A program made the position numbers and the translations under genes. 64,000 nucleotides of DNA. It comes from DASQMT01 sp963835735 (GTDB lineage Bacteria; Actinomycetota; Thermoleophilia; Solirubrobacterales; Solirubrobacteraceae). Where the stretch lies: positions 620,001 through 684,000 of the forward strand of contig CAWIGP010000002.1 in assembly GCA_963835735.1 (NCBI GenBank), given 5' to 3'. This document shows positions 24,544-33,459 of this stretch, one piece after another (within the stretch, counting starts at the first letter, position 1; every line of letters begins with the position of its first letter). The notes under the pieces were generated by a model, which worked only from the letters and a program-made list of their open reading frames with translations, was not told the origin of the DNA and ran no database searches.

Positions 24544-25509
24544 ATGCCGCCCCGGACCGCACTCGAACCCGTCCCCGCTCCCCCACTCGAGACCCCCGCG
24601 ATTCGCTCCCGGCGCGCCGAGCTGACCGTCGTCCGGCGCGAGGTCGAGCTGATCGTCAACGCGCGGGCGAGCGGGAGCGGCGCCGCCGCAGCGCGCGCCG
24701 CCGCAGCGCTTGCCGAAGCCGGCGCCGGCGTGCACACGCACGTCACCGGCGACGAGGCCGAGCTCGAGGCAGTCGTACGCGGCGCCGAGGGAAGTCGCGT
24801 GGTCCTCGTGGGCGGCGACGGCACGGTGCACGCGTTCGCCAACCTCGACCTTCCGGCGCTGCCGCCGGCGGCGCTCCTGCCGGCGGGCAGGGCGAACAAC
24901 ATCGCCCGCGCGCTGCGCATCCCGGTCGACTGGACCGCGGCCGCCGCGCTCGCCGTCCGGGGGCGCCCGGCCGCGGTCGACGCGCTCCGCGTCGAGGTAC
25001 CGGAGCGGACGCTGTTCGCGGTCGAGGGCGTCAGCGCCGGCTTCCACGCGGCGGCGCGGCATCGCTACAACGGCACGAACTCCGCCGATCTCGCCGCCGG
25101 CGTGCGTGCGCTCGCCGCCGAGCTGTTTGCGTTCCGCCCGCACGAGCTGGTGCTGCGCGCCGACGGCGCGCCGATGTTCGGCGGGCCGGCCGCGCAGCTC
25201 TTCCTCTCCAACCTGCCGTACTTCGGCTTCGGCTTCAGGGTCGACCCGATGGCCGATCCGTCCGACGGCCGGCTGGAGGCCGTCGTGCTCGAGGCTGCCA
25301 CGCGGCGCGACGTGGTGCGGCTGCTCGCCGCCGCACGGGACGGGCGCCACCTGACGCGCAGCGGTGTGACGTGGGCCCGCGCGACGCGCGTCGAGCTGGA
25401 GCAGCCGCTGCCGCTCGTGGCCGACGCCCAGCCGCTGGGGGTGACGACCGCCTCCGTCGCGGTCGTTCCCGGCCACCTGCGCCTGATCGTGCCGGAGGCA
25501 GGGCCGTGA
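24544..25509 (+). CDS. Diacylglycerol/lipid kinase family protein
   Basis: 321 residues from ATG 24544. The catalytic domain starts after a 30-residue leader: VELIVNARASGSG, then VVLVGGDGTVHAFAN with the nucleotide motif GGDGT at 90-94, ALLPAGRANNIARALRIP, and the C-terminal beta domain (RLEAVVLEAA, GVTTASVAVVPGHLRLIV). YegS/DgkB-like enzymes phosphorylate diacylglycerol, sphingoid bases or related lipids with ATP in the cytosol at the membrane. It is translationally coupled (GTGA) to the MFS-GT2-PAP2 fusion, which suggests a lipid-modification pathway. Confidence 0.9.
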   Translation: MPPRTALEPVPAPPLETPAIRSRRAELTVVRREVELIVNARASGSGAAAARAAAALAEAGAGVHTHVTGDEAELEAVVRGAEGSRVVLVGGDGTVHAFANLDLPALPPAALLPAGRANNIARALRIPVDWTAAAALAVRGRPAAVDALRVEVPERTLFAVEGVSAGFHAAARHRYNGTNSADLAAGVRALAAELFAFRPHELVLRADGAPMFGGPAAQLFLSNLPYFGFGFRVDPMADPSDGRLEAVVLEAATRRDVVRLLAAARDGRHLTRSGVTWARATRVELEQPLPLVADAQPLGVTTASVAVVPGHLRLIVPEAGP

Positions 25510-28112
25510 GCGTCATCGCGCTGCCGATCGGAGGACGGGCGCCGCGCACCGCTGCCGTGGCGCTGTGGGCGTTCGCGACCGTCGCCGTCGCGCTCGGTGC
25601 CGCCCGCGCCGTCACCACGACCTACGTTCCCGTCCTGCTGGAGCGCATCGCCGACCGGCCCGGCCTGATCGGCGCCGTGATGCTCGTGAACGCCGTGGCC
25701 GGCTTCGCCGTCCCTCTGGCGACCGGGCTCTGGAGCGACCGCCGCGCATCACGCGGACCGTTCATCCTGGGCGGCGCGGTCGTGGCGGCGGGCGGCATGG
25801 TCGCCCTCGCGCTCGGGACGGCCAGCTCGTACGTGGTCCTGGCGCTCGCCGCCGCCACCGTCTACATCGGCCTGAACGCGGCCAGCACCGCGCACCGGGC
25901 GCTGGTCGTGGAGCGCTTTGCGACCGACCGCCGCGCGGCGGCGACCGGCGCGCAGGAGGGCGCGCTGCTGGGCGGCGCGCTCGCCGGCACGCTCGTCGGC
26001 GGCGTGCTGATCGACGGCTCGCCGGCCGCCCTCTTCGCGCTGTGGGCGATCGTGCTGCCGCTGCTGGCGCTGCCGACCCTCGCCTGGCAGCGGACGGCGG
26101 CGCCGGAGCACGCCCCCGAGCCGGAGGAGAGCCGCGGGCCGGCGCTGCGGCTGCTTGCGGAGGTGCTGCGCAGGGACGGCGCCCGGCAGGTGCTGATCGC
26201 GCAGGTGCTGTGGGTCGGCTCGTACGCCGCGCTGGCGCCGTTCATGGTGCTTTACGCCGAGAACGTGCTGGGGCTCACCGCCGCGGCGGCGGGCGCCGTG
26301 CTCGCGGCCTTCGGCCTGCTCACGGGCGTCGGGCTGCTCGCCGGCGCCCGGATGCGGGCCGACCGGCTCCGCCGCACGCTGCTGCTCGGGGTCGCGCTGC
26401 TCGGCGCCGGCCTGCTGGCCGCCACGGCCGCGTCCAGCCTGGCGCAGGGTGCGATCCCGTTCGCCGCCGCCGCGCTCGGCGCGGGGCTCGTGAGCTCGGT
26501 CGGCTTCCCGTACTTCAGCCGCTTCGTCCCCGACGGCCAGGCCGGCCGTTACGCCGGCGCCTTCTTCGCCGCACGCGCGATCGCCTCGACCGCCGCGCTG
26601 CCGACGGCCGGGCTGCTGATCGCGGCCACGGGCTCCTACCGGGCGCTGCTCGGCATGGGGGCGCTCGGCCTCGCCGCGCTCGTGCCGCTGGCGCGGGCCG
26701 AGCGGCGCACCGACGCCGTCGCGCTGCGCCCGCCGATCCGGCGGCTCGCGGCAGTCATCCCGGTGTATCGCTCCGACCGCGTGATGCAGGTCCTCGGCGA
26801 GACGCTGCCTCACGTCGACGATGTCGTGCTCGTCGACGACGGCGCGTCACCGTCTGTCGCGGCGGTGATCGACGCGGCCACCCGCGACCCGCGCGTGCAG
26901 GTCGTGCGCATGGGGGCAAACGTCGGCAAGGGCTCGGCGGTGGCGGCGGGCATCGGCGCGGCGCTGGACGTGGACCCCGACGCGGTGGTGGTGCTGGACT
27001 CGGACGGGCAGCACCCGCCACGGCTGATCCCCGCCTTCGTCGCTGCCGCGCAGCGCTACGACGTGGTGATCGGCGATCGACGCCGCACCGCCGCGATGCC
27101 GTGGGCCCGGCGGATCGCGAACGCCGTTTCGACCTGGTCGCTCAGCGCCGTCGTCGGCCACCGGATGCGCGACAGCCAGAACGGGATGCGGCTGTTCCGC
27201 GCCGACGCATTGCGCGCGTTCCGGCCGCCACCGGGGCGGTTCGAGGCCGAGACGCGGCACCTGAAGGCGCTGATCCGCGGCGGCCGCGAGGTCGGCTGGG
27301 TCCCGATGCCGACGATCTACGACGGCGAGCCGAGCTCGTTCCGCGCGGTCGTCGACAGTGCGCGCGTGATGGGCGCGATCTTCTCTCCGGCCGGGACCGT
27401 GGCGCCGGCCGCCCCCGCGTCCGCGCTCGCCGACGTCGCGCGCGAGTGGGGGCCGCGGCTGGGGCTCGGCGTGCTGCTGGCCTGGGCCGTGGCGGCTGCG
27501 CTGCCGCTGTTGTCGGGCTTCGACGAGCGGATGTTCCTCGCCGTCAACGGGCTCGGCGACGGGCCGGAGTGGCTCTACCAGGCGATCGACCCGCACAGCA
27601 GGAACTACCTGCTGCTGGCCGGCGCGGCGACGCTCGCGGTGCTGGCCGCCTCGCGCCGGCCGCGATTCGCGTTGGGCGCGCTGCTCGCGATGGCGTTTGC
27701 CGGCGTGTTCAGCGATCTCGTCCTCGAGGTGATCCAGCTCGGTGTCGACCGTCCGCGGCCCGAGGAGGCGCTGGGCGCCGAGGTGCTGCGCAGCCACGGC
27801 CGCCACTGGAGCCACATCCCGTCGTTCCCGTCGGGACATCTGATCGTGACGACGGCGCTGGTCGCGACGGCCGCGGCGATGGCACCGAGGCTCCGTCCCG
27901 TGCTCTTCACCTACCTCGCCGCGGTCGCGGTCACCCGCGTGCTGTTCGGCGCCCACTACCCGCTGGACGTCGTGGTGGGCGCGATCCTCGGCTGGGAGGT
28001 CGGCCTGTTCACGGTCAGCCTGATGCGTGCGGGGCGTCTGATCCCGGCGGGGGGCGGCGCCAAGGAGGCGTCGGGACGCGCCAGCCCAGCTCCCGGCGCA
28101 GCAGCGGCCTGA
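25506..28112 (+). CDS. Three-domain fusion: MFS transporter, GT2 glycosyltransferase and PAP2 phosphatase
   Basis: 868 residues from GTG 25506. Residues about 1-405 are an MFS transporter with about 12 hydrophobic segments and the loop GLWSDRRASRGPF. Residues about 415-620 form a family-2 glycosyltransferase of the polyprenyl-phosphate mannose/glucose synthase type (AVIPVYRSDRVMQVL, VVLVDDGASP, GANVGKGSAVAAG, VVLDSDGQHPP). Residues about 650-840 are a membrane PAP2 phosphatase with the full motif set (DRPRPEE, FPSGHLIVTTALV, TRVLFGAHYPLD). The linkers are short and in frame. I know no described protein with this order. A combined role in making, moving and dephosphorylating lipid-linked sugars is inferred. 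The 3' end overlaps the opposing PAP2 gene by 98 bases. Confidence 0.85.
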   Translation: MSVIALPIGGRAPRTAAVALWAFATVAVALGAARAVTTTYVPVLLERIADRPGLIGAVMLVNAVAGFAVPLATGLWSDRRASRGPFILGGAVVAAGGMVALALGTASSYVVLALAAATVYIGLNAASTAHRALVVERFATDRRAAATGAQEGALLGGALAGTLVGGVLIDGSPAALFALWAIVLPLLALPTLAWQRTAAPEHAPEPEESRGPALRLLAEVLRRDGARQVLIAQVLWVGSYAALAPFMVLYAENVLGLTAAAAGAVLAAFGLLTGVGLLAGARMRADRLRRTLLLGVALLGAGLLAATAASSLAQGAIPFAAAALGAGLVSSVGFPYFSRFVPDGQAGRYAGAFFAARAIASTAALPTAGLLIAATGSYRALLGMGALGLAALVPLARAERRTDAVALRPPIRRLAAVIPVYRSDRVMQVLGETLPHVDDVVLVDDGASPSVAAVIDAATRDPRVQVVRMGANVGKGSAVAAGIGAALDVDPDAVVVLDSDGQHPPRLIPAFVAAAQRYDVVIGDRRRTAAMPWARRIANAVSTWSLSAVVGHRMRDSQNGMRLFRADALRAFRPPPGRFEAETRHLKALIRGGREVGWVPMPTIYDGEPSSFRAVVDSARVMGAIFSPAGTVAPAAPASALADVAREWGPRLGLGVLLAWAVAAALPLLSGFDERMFLAVNGLGDGPEWLYQAIDPHSRNYLLLAGAATLAVLAASRRPRFALGALLAMAFAGVFSDLVLEVIQLGVDRPRPEEALGAEVLRSHGRHWSHIPSFPSGHLIVTTALVATAAAMAPRLRPVLFTYLAAVAVTRVLFGAHYPLDVVVGAILGWEVGLFTVSLMRAGRLIPAGGGAKEASGRASPAPGAAAA

Positions 28113-28629
28113 TCGCCGCGGCGGCCAGCCCGCCGATCGCGAGCCCGAGCGCGGCCCCGACCAGGACATCGAGCCAGAAGTGCACGCCCAGGTACACGCG
28201 CGACAGCGTGATCGCCGCGGCGAGACCGAGCACCCACCAGCGCAGGCGCGGCGCCAGCACCGCGACCGCCCCGGCGGTTGCGCACGCGGTCATCGCGTGA
28301 CCGGACGGGAACGAGGCCGACGCCGGCACGCCGACGAGAGCGTCGAGGCCGATCGCCTCGGGCGGGCGGCTGCGGTCCACGATCGGCTTGATCAGCGCGT
28401 TCAGCCCGGTCGCGACGAGGAAGCTTGCGGTGGCGGCCAGCGCCACGAGCGGATAGCGCCGCCGGTTGCCGAGGTCGGAGCCGACCGCCAGTGCGACGAG
28501 GAACGGTCCCTTGACCCACCACGCCGACACGAGCACGAACATCGCGGTGGCCGGGCCCCAGCGCAGCTCGTCGGTCACGCGGATCGCGTCATGGTCCAGA
28601 TGGACAAGCAGTTCTAGGACTTCCCCCAT
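28015..28629 (-). CDS. PAP2-family membrane phosphatase
   Basis: 204 residues from ATG 28629. About five hydrophobic segments carry the PAP2 motifs: LIKPIVDRSRPPEA (KxxxxxxRP), SASFPSGHAMTACA (PSGH) and LSRVYLGVHFWLDVLVG (SRxxxxxHxxxD). Such enzymes dephosphorylate lipid phosphates such as phosphatidate or undecaprenyl diphosphate at the membrane. Its 3' end runs 98 bases into the opposing PAP2-containing fusion gene, so both strands code there. It may be functionally linked with the neighbouring lipid kinase. Confidence 0.9.
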   Translation of the reverse strand: MGEVLELLVHLDHDAIRVTDELRWGPATAMFVLVSAWWVKGPFLVALAVGSDLGNRRRYPLVALAATASFLVATGLNALIKPIVDRSRPPEAIGLDALVGVPASASFPSGHAMTACATAGAVAVLAPRLRWWVLGLAAAITLSRVYLGVHFWLDVLVGAALGLAIGGLAAAAIRPLLRRELGWRVPTPPWRRPPPGSDAPHASG

Positions 28630-28679
28630 GAGCAGCGCCGCTCGCGCGCGAGCGTCCGCAGCAGGATAGAGGCCCCGCG

Positions 28680-29201
28680 TTACGGCAGCCTGCGAACCGT
28701 GGCCTCGACGCTCAGCTCCTCGTACTCGAGGTGGGCGAGCAGGTTGCGCTCGAGCGCGTGCAACGCGTCGACGACGGCGTCGCGCGCCGGCCGGCCGTCG
28801 TCGCGCTCGAGCGCGCGGGCCGCCGCCTCGACGTCGTCGAGGTCGTCGGAGACGCGGCGGTGGTCGGCCCGGAGCCGCTCGACCACAGGCGCGATGGCGG
28901 GATTCGTGTCGAGCAACTCAGCGAAGAAGTCACGGTCCTCCAGGCGGTGGTGAAGGTGGACGAGGCTGCAGTAGCGCAGGCAGCCGACCTGCAGCTGCCA
29001 GAGCATGCCGCCGCGCTTGAGCTCGAGCAACTGCTCACGCATCCGGTCTGCCGCGAGCCCGTCGCGCACGTCGACCGCGAGCTGCTGGACGAGCTCGAGG
29101 TCGCGGCGGATGTGGGCGTGGACGGTCAGCAGGAGCTGGTACAGCGCTCGCCCGCGTGCCGTCTCTGGAGTCTGGTCGAAGTCACTCGTGGGAGCGGTCA
29201 T
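28680..29201 (-). CDS. Hemerythrin-like (HHE) domain protein
   Basis: 173 residues from ATG 29201. All-helical chain with HHE-type histidines: TVHAHIRRDLE, LVHLHHRLEDRDFF, LRADHRRVSDDLDDVE, and LLAHLEYEELSVE. These match the four-helix diiron cage of hemerythrin-like proteins, which bind O2 or act as redox sensors. A Cys pair (GCLRYC) lies mid-chain. Cytosolic, single gene, divergent from the acyl-CoA synthetase. Confidence 0.88.
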   Translation of the reverse strand: MTAPTSDFDQTPETARGRALYQLLLTVHAHIRRDLELVQQLAVDVRDGLAADRMREQLLELKRGGMLWQLQVGCLRYCSLVHLHHRLEDRDFFAELLDTNPAIAPVVERLRADHRRVSDDLDDVEAAARALERDDGRPARDAVVDALHALERNLLAHLEYEELSVEATVRRLP

Positions 29202-29237
29202 TGCGCTAGCACGACCGTAGCAGCTTCGAGATTGCGA

Positions 29238-29257
29238 GTTGTCGGCTGCCACCAACG
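29238..29257. promoter_or_regulatory. GTTG-N11-CAAC box upstream of acyl-CoA synthetase
   Basis: GTTGTCGGCTGCCACCAACG has the same GTTG-N11-CAAC spacing as the two boxes at 38510 and 38540, with 15 of 20 bases equal to the 38510 copy. It lies about 70 bases ahead of the acyl-CoA synthetase ATG at 29327. It is likely a weaker site for the same regulator, possibly the PucR-type protein at 35765 (inference). Confidence 0.5.
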
Positions 29258-29326
29258 TTCCGGGGGCGGTCTTTGGCGCTCCGCGCCATTCAATCCCGGC
29301 GGGCGCGGACATAGGTTGCCGAGACC

Positions 29327-30739
29327 ATGAACCTGGCTACCCACCTCACCTCCACCGCTCGCAGGGACGGCGCGCGTACAGCACTGGCGCTCGGTGACGC
29401 GGAGCTGAGCTACCGCGATCTCGACGCGGCGAGCGCGCGCGTCGCCGGCATGCTCACGGCTCGCGGGCTTCGCCCGGGCGACCGCGTCGGCGTGATGCTG
29501 CCGAACGTCCCGCAGTTCGCGATGGCGTACTACGGCGTGCTGCGGATGGGTGGCGCCGTCGTGCCGATGAACCCGCTCCTGAAGCCGCGCGAGGTCGACC
29601 ACTACGTGTCGGACTCGGGCGCGTCGTTCGTGCTCGACGACGCGGCCGCGCTGCCGGGCGACGCCGAGCCGTACTCCGGCGTGGCCGACCGCGACGACTC
29701 CGACACGGCAGTGATCCTGTACACGTCGGGCACCACCGGCAAGCCGAAGGGCGCCGAGCTGACGCACCGCAACCTCGCGACGAACGTCGGCGTGATGCTC
29801 GACCTGCTCTCGATCGAGCGAGACGACGTGGTTCTCGGCGCCCTGCCGCTGTTCCACTCGTTCGGGCAGACGGTCGGGCTCAATCTCGCGGTCGCCGCCG
29901 GGGCGTGCCTGGCGCTGCTGCCGCGCTTCGTCCCCGGCGACGTGCTCGATCTGGTCGAGCGGCGCGGCGTGACGGTGTTCGAGGGCGTGCCGACGATGTA
30001 CGCAGCGCTGCTCAACGATGCGGACCGCGACGGTCGCGACATGTCCTCGCTCCGGGTCTGCGTCTCGGGCGGCGCGGCACTCCCGCTCGAGGTCCTGCAC
30101 GGCTTCGAGGCGGCGTTCGACTGCGTCGTGCTGGAGGGCTACGGCCTGTCGGAGACCTCGCCGGTGGCGTCGTTCAACCGCGCCGACGGCCTCCGCAAGC
30201 CGGGCTCGATCGGTACGCCCGTCGACGGCGTCGAGATGCGGCTGCTGGACCCCTCGCCCGAGGGCGTGGGAGAGATCGCGATCCGGGGGCACAACGTGAT
30301 GAAGGGCTACTGGCGCAACCCGGACGCCACCGCCCAGGCGATCGACGCCGACGGCTGGTTCCGCAGCGGCGACCTCGCGCGCGTCGACGAGGACGGCTGC
30401 TACTTCATCGTCGACCGCAAGAAGGAGCTGATCATCCGCGGCGGGTACAACGTCTACCCGCGCGAGATCGAGGAGGTGCTCTACGAGCACCCGGCCGTGC
30501 GCGAGGCTGCCGTGGTCGGCATCCCGCACGCCGAGCTGGGCGAGGAGGTCGGCGCCGCGATCGCGCTGAAGGCCGGCGCCGACGCCAGCGAGTCCGACGT
30601 GCGCGAGTTCGTCCGCTCACAGGTCGCCGCCTACAAGTACCCGCGCCGCGTCTGGTTCGTCGACGAGCTGCCGAAGGGCGCGACGGGCAAGATCCTCAAG
30701 CGCGCGATCGAGGTGCCCGTCGAGGCCGCCGCGTCGTGA
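29327..30739 (+). CDS. AMP-forming acyl-CoA synthetase
   Basis: 470 residues from ATG 29327. ANL-superfamily motifs in order: ILYTSGTTGKPKGAELTH (P-loop, from residue 131), PLFHSFGQT, GVPTMYAALL, YGLSETSPVASF, GWFRSGDLARVDEDGC, IIRGGYNVYPREIEEVL, and PKGATGKILKR with the catalytic Lys near 455. It activates a carboxylic acid with ATP and CoA via an acyl-adenylate. The chain is short (usual about 500-550), missing part of the N-terminal subdomain. A close paralog sits at 36997, and both have GTTG-N11-CAAC boxes upstream, so they may be co-regulated. The acid substrate is unknown. Confidence 0.92.
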   Translation: MNLATHLTSTARRDGARTALALGDAELSYRDLDAASARVAGMLTARGLRPGDRVGVMLPNVPQFAMAYYGVLRMGGAVVPMNPLLKPREVDHYVSDSGASFVLDDAAALPGDAEPYSGVADRDDSDTAVILYTSGTTGKPKGAELTHRNLATNVGVMLDLLSIERDDVVLGALPLFHSFGQTVGLNLAVAAGACLALLPRFVPGDVLDLVERRGVTVFEGVPTMYAALLNDADRDGRDMSSLRVCVSGGAALPLEVLHGFEAAFDCVVLEGYGLSETSPVASFNRADGLRKPGSIGTPVDGVEMRLLDPSPEGVGEIAIRGHNVMKGYWRNPDATAQAIDADGWFRSGDLARVDEDGCYFIVDRKKELIIRGGYNVYPREIEEVLYEHPAVREAAVVGIPHAELGEEVGAAIALKAGADASESDVREFVRSQVAAYKYPRRVWFVDELPKGATGKILKRAIEVPVEAAAS

Positions 30740-30769
30740 GCCGCGGACCCACTGTCATGATGGCCGCCG

Positions 30770-31750
30770 ATGCCTGCGGCAGCCGGCGATCCGTTCTTCA
30801 TCGTCGGCAACGACCGCTCCGGGACGACGATGCTGCGGCTGATCCTCGATCGCGGACCCGACGTCGCGATCCCGCCGGAGTCGATGTTCCTCACCGACTT
30901 CGATCAGGGGGTCCCGGGCGTCGCGTTGATGGAGCAGGTCTGGAACCACCCGAAGGTGCGGCTGTGGCAACTGCCCGGCGCGCCGCCGTCGGTGCCGCCG
31001 GGCCTAGGGGCGCAGGATGCGTACCGGTTCATCGCAGAGGCGCCGTTCAAGGCCTACGCCGCCCGCCACGGCAAGTCCCGTTGGGGCGACAAGACACCGC
31101 ACTACGTGCACCACGTCGACGATCTGCTGCGCGTCTGGCCGCGGGCGCGCTTCGTCGTCCTGGTACGGGATGGGCGCGACGTCGCCCTCTCACTGCGGCG
31201 GATGCCGTTCGGCCCGAACAACGCCTGGGCGGCGGCGCAGTGGTGGGCGCGCGGCATCCGCGCCGGCGAGCGGGCGCAGCTGGAGCACCCTGACGCGGTC
31301 CTCAGCGTCCGCTATGAGGACCTCGCCCGAGACCCCGAGCGCGAGGTCCCGCGGATCTGCGAGTTCCTCGCGCTCACCTACGTGCCGGAGATGCTCGCCC
31401 TCGAACGCGCCGACCGATCGAAGATCGTGCCCGAGCAGGCGTCATGGTTTCCGACGATCTTCGACGGGGTGAACACGCACGCCGTCGGCCGCTGGCAGCG
31501 TGAGATGCCGCTGCGCGACCAGCGCCTGTTCGCCGCGCTCGCGGGGCCTGAGCTCGCCCGCCACGGCTACGACGTCGCCGCCGCGCCAGCGAGCGACCCG
31601 TCACCGCTGCAGCAGCGCTGGTTCCGCTACCACAACGAGCTCATGCGCAACGTCAACTTCCTGCGCCTGCGGCTCGTGCAAGAGCGCGGGCGCGAGCTGG
31701 GCCTCGCGTTGCGGCGTCGGCTGCGAGACCCGGTCAAGCGCGCTCAGTAG
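30770..31750 (+). CDS. Sulfotransferase family protein
   Basis: 326 residues from ATG 30770. The PAPS 5'-phosphosulfate-binding loop is GNDRSGTTMLRLILD near residues 13-27. The 3'-phosphate site segment is ARFVVLVRDGRDVALSLRRM, with RYEDLARDPEREV later. These enzymes move a sulfuryl group from PAPS to a lipid, sugar or protein hydroxyl. A basic tail (RRRLRDPVKRAQ) ends the chain. It follows the acyl-CoA synthetase by 30 bases and converges with the FemAB-like gene, overlapping by 7 bases. The acceptor is unknown. Confidence 0.85.
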   Translation: MPAAAGDPFFIVGNDRSGTTMLRLILDRGPDVAIPPESMFLTDFDQGVPGVALMEQVWNHPKVRLWQLPGAPPSVPPGLGAQDAYRFIAEAPFKAYAARHGKSRWGDKTPHYVHHVDDLLRVWPRARFVVLVRDGRDVALSLRRMPFGPNNAWAAAQWWARGIRAGERAQLEHPDAVLSVRYEDLARDPEREVPRICEFLALTYVPEMLALERADRSKIVPEQASWFPTIFDGVNTHAVGRWQREMPLRDQRLFAALAGPELARHGYDVAAAPASDPSPLQQRWFRYHNELMRNVNFLRLRLVQERGRELGLALRRRLRDPVKRAQ

Positions 31751-32760
31751 GGCTCGCGGTAGGCCGGGAAGAAGCCGTCCCAGTCGACCGCATCGGCACC
31801 CGCGAGCCGTAGGTAGCGACCGGTGTCGTGGACGGCCTTGCCGATCGCCACGCCGACGCGCCCGTCGGGCGCAAAGCGCAGCTTGTACTCGAACAGCGAG
31901 TCGGCACGGCCGCCGACGCCTCCGCCGAGATGCAGCGTCTCGAACCCTTGCGCCCGGCCCCACGCCGCGAGCCGGTAGAGCGCAAGGTGGCTTGCACCCA
32001 CGCGGCGGTCCGCCTCGCTGCCGGCGCCGAGGTGGTAATGCAGCCACGGCGGCCTGCCCATCGCGAGCACGCCGGCGAGCAGCCGGCCGCCTTGGCGGAC
32101 GTCGACCCGCACCAGCGCAACGCCGGACAACAACGCCCGCCAGTAGTCCGGGGGGAAGAAGTAGAACGGCGACGCCTGCACCCGGCGCATCGTGTCCTCG
32201 TACAGCGCGACGAACGGATCGAGCTCGGTGGGCGCCGGATCGATCGTGACCTCGAGCCCTTCGTCCTGCGCCCGCCGGACCAGCCGCCGGTGGTGCCTGT
32301 GCATCCCATCGAACAGATCGCGCCCGGTGAGTGGCCACGCGACCGTGGCGCCCAGCGGAAAGCGGCGGAACATCGCGCTCGCCGGCGAGTCGGCGCTGCC
32401 GTTCAGCGGGTGGAAGACGACAAAGCTCGAAACCGCGCCGCGGGCGCGGCACCACGCCTCATACGCCGCGGGGAACCGCTCGAGGGGTGGGTCGGCGCCC
32501 GCGCCCACCGGGCCGCCATAGCCGTACGGGGTGACCACGTCAGGCGGGTCGCGCCGCAGCAGACACGCGAACAGCACGGTGCCGCGCTCGCCCGGAAGCT
32601 CCAGCAGCACGGGGTCGCCGTCGACCAGAACCGCCGAGGCCTCCAGGAACCCGCGGGAGTAGTACACGTCGGTCACGCCGGCCGCTCCCAGCACCGCATC
32701 CCAGCGGGCCGGCTCCACTTCGACCAGACGATCGCCGTCGGTCACGGCTGCGCTCGTCAC
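31744..32760 (-). CDS. FemAB/GNAT-like acyltransferase
   Basis: 338 residues from GTG 32760 (alternative GTG at 32745; neither has a good ribosome site). The chain has two GNAT-like halves: VVTPYGYGGPVGAG and FVVFHPLNG in the first, then HHRRLVRRAQDEGLEVTID and TMRRVQASPFYFFPPDY. The second half closes with GRLLAGVLAMG, WLHYHLGAGS and LHLGGGVGGRADSLFEYKLRF. This arrangement matches FemAB/peptidoglycan-bridge or lipid-linked amino-acyl transferases (GNAT_6 type). The substrate is not readable. It converges with the sulfotransferase and is divergent from the DivIVA-like gene. Confidence 0.8.
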   Translation of the reverse strand: MTSAAVTDGDRLVEVEPARWDAVLGAAGVTDVYYSRGFLEASAVLVDGDPVLLELPGERGTVLFACLLRRDPPDVVTPYGYGGPVGAGADPPLERFPAAYEAWCRARGAVSSFVVFHPLNGSADSPASAMFRRFPLGATVAWPLTGRDLFDGMHRHHRRLVRRAQDEGLEVTIDPAPTELDPFVALYEDTMRRVQASPFYFFPPDYWRALLSGVALVRVDVRQGGRLLAGVLAMGRPPWLHYHLGAGSEADRRVGASHLALYRLAAWGRAQGFETLHLGGGVGGRADSLFEYKLRFAPDGRVGVAIGKAVHDTGRYLRLAGADAVDWDGFFPAYREPY

Positions 32761-32805
32761 CGCCGCGATGCTATCCACGCACCAGCGCGTGCAAAACTGC
32801 CCGGC

Positions 32806-33459
32806 ATGTCCGCCAGAGGGCAGTCGCTGTCGATGTTCGTGGTCCAGCGCAGCTTCACCCGAGCGCTCCGCGGCTACGACCCCGACGAGGTCGACCGGCA
32901 CCTGGAGCTGGTCAGCCAGTGGTTCACCAGCACAGACGCCGGCCAGGCCTTCACGCGCGAACGCGCGCAGCTTCAAGCACGCGAGCGCGCCGTCGCCGGC
33001 AAGGAGGCCGACATGGCGCGCGTGATCGAGGGCGCCCGACTCGAGGCCGAGGCGACGCTCGAGGGCGCCCGGCGCCTGGCCGACGCCGACAAGCAGGCGG
33101 CCGAGCGGTCGCTGGCCGACGCACACGAGCAGGCGGCCGCGATCCGGGCGGACGCCGAGGCGCAGCGAGCGCAACTGCTCGATGAGACGCGCGCCGAGGC
33201 CGCCGCCGCCGAGGTCGTACAGGCCGCGCAGACGCGCGCGGACGCGATCGTCGCCGAAGCCGGCGCCGAGGCCGAACGCATCCAGGCTGAGGCGCGCGGC
33301 GCCGGTGAGCGACTGGTCGCGGCGGCGCGCGCCGAGGCCGCGGAAGCGGCCGAGCGGCTGCGTGAAGAGGCCGAGGAGCAGTTGCAGATCTACGCGGAGC
33401 GCAGGCGCCGCGAGGCCGACCGGCTCGCGCAATCCGCCCGCCGCGCTCAGAGCTCGTAG
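32806..33459 (+). CDS. DivIVA-domain coiled-coil protein
   Basis: 217 residues from ATG 32806. The N-terminal 50 residues match the DivIVA motif for membrane-curvature binding (FTRALRGYDPDEVDRHLELV). The rest is an almost uninterrupted Ala/Glu/Arg-rich coiled coil (about 55-210), with heptads such as ARLEAEATLEGARRLADADK. Such proteins organise polar growth, septation or cell-wall synthesis. It lacks the long linker of typical DivIVA/Wag31. Its 3' end overlaps the opposing lectin-like gene by 13 bases. Confidence 0.85.
   Translation: MSARGQSLSMFVVQRSFTRALRGYDPDEVDRHLELVSQWFTSTDAGQAFTRERAQLQARERAVAGKEADMARVIEGARLEAEATLEGARRLADADKQAAERSLADAHEQAAAIRADAEAQRAQLLDETRAEAAAAEVVQAAQTRADAIVAEAGAEAERIQAEARGAGERLVAAARAEAAEAAERLREEAEEQLQIYAERRRREADRLAQSARRAQSS

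Noticed and set aside
25565..28300. 911-residue frame parallel to the MFS-GT2-PAP2 fusion
   Set aside because: Same strand, shifted frame, Arg-rich; the other frame carries all three conserved domains.
33001..33420. Repeated GCCGAGGC segments suggestive of a tandem repeat locus
   Set aside because: They are codons of the Ala/Glu heptads in the DivIVA-like coiled coil.
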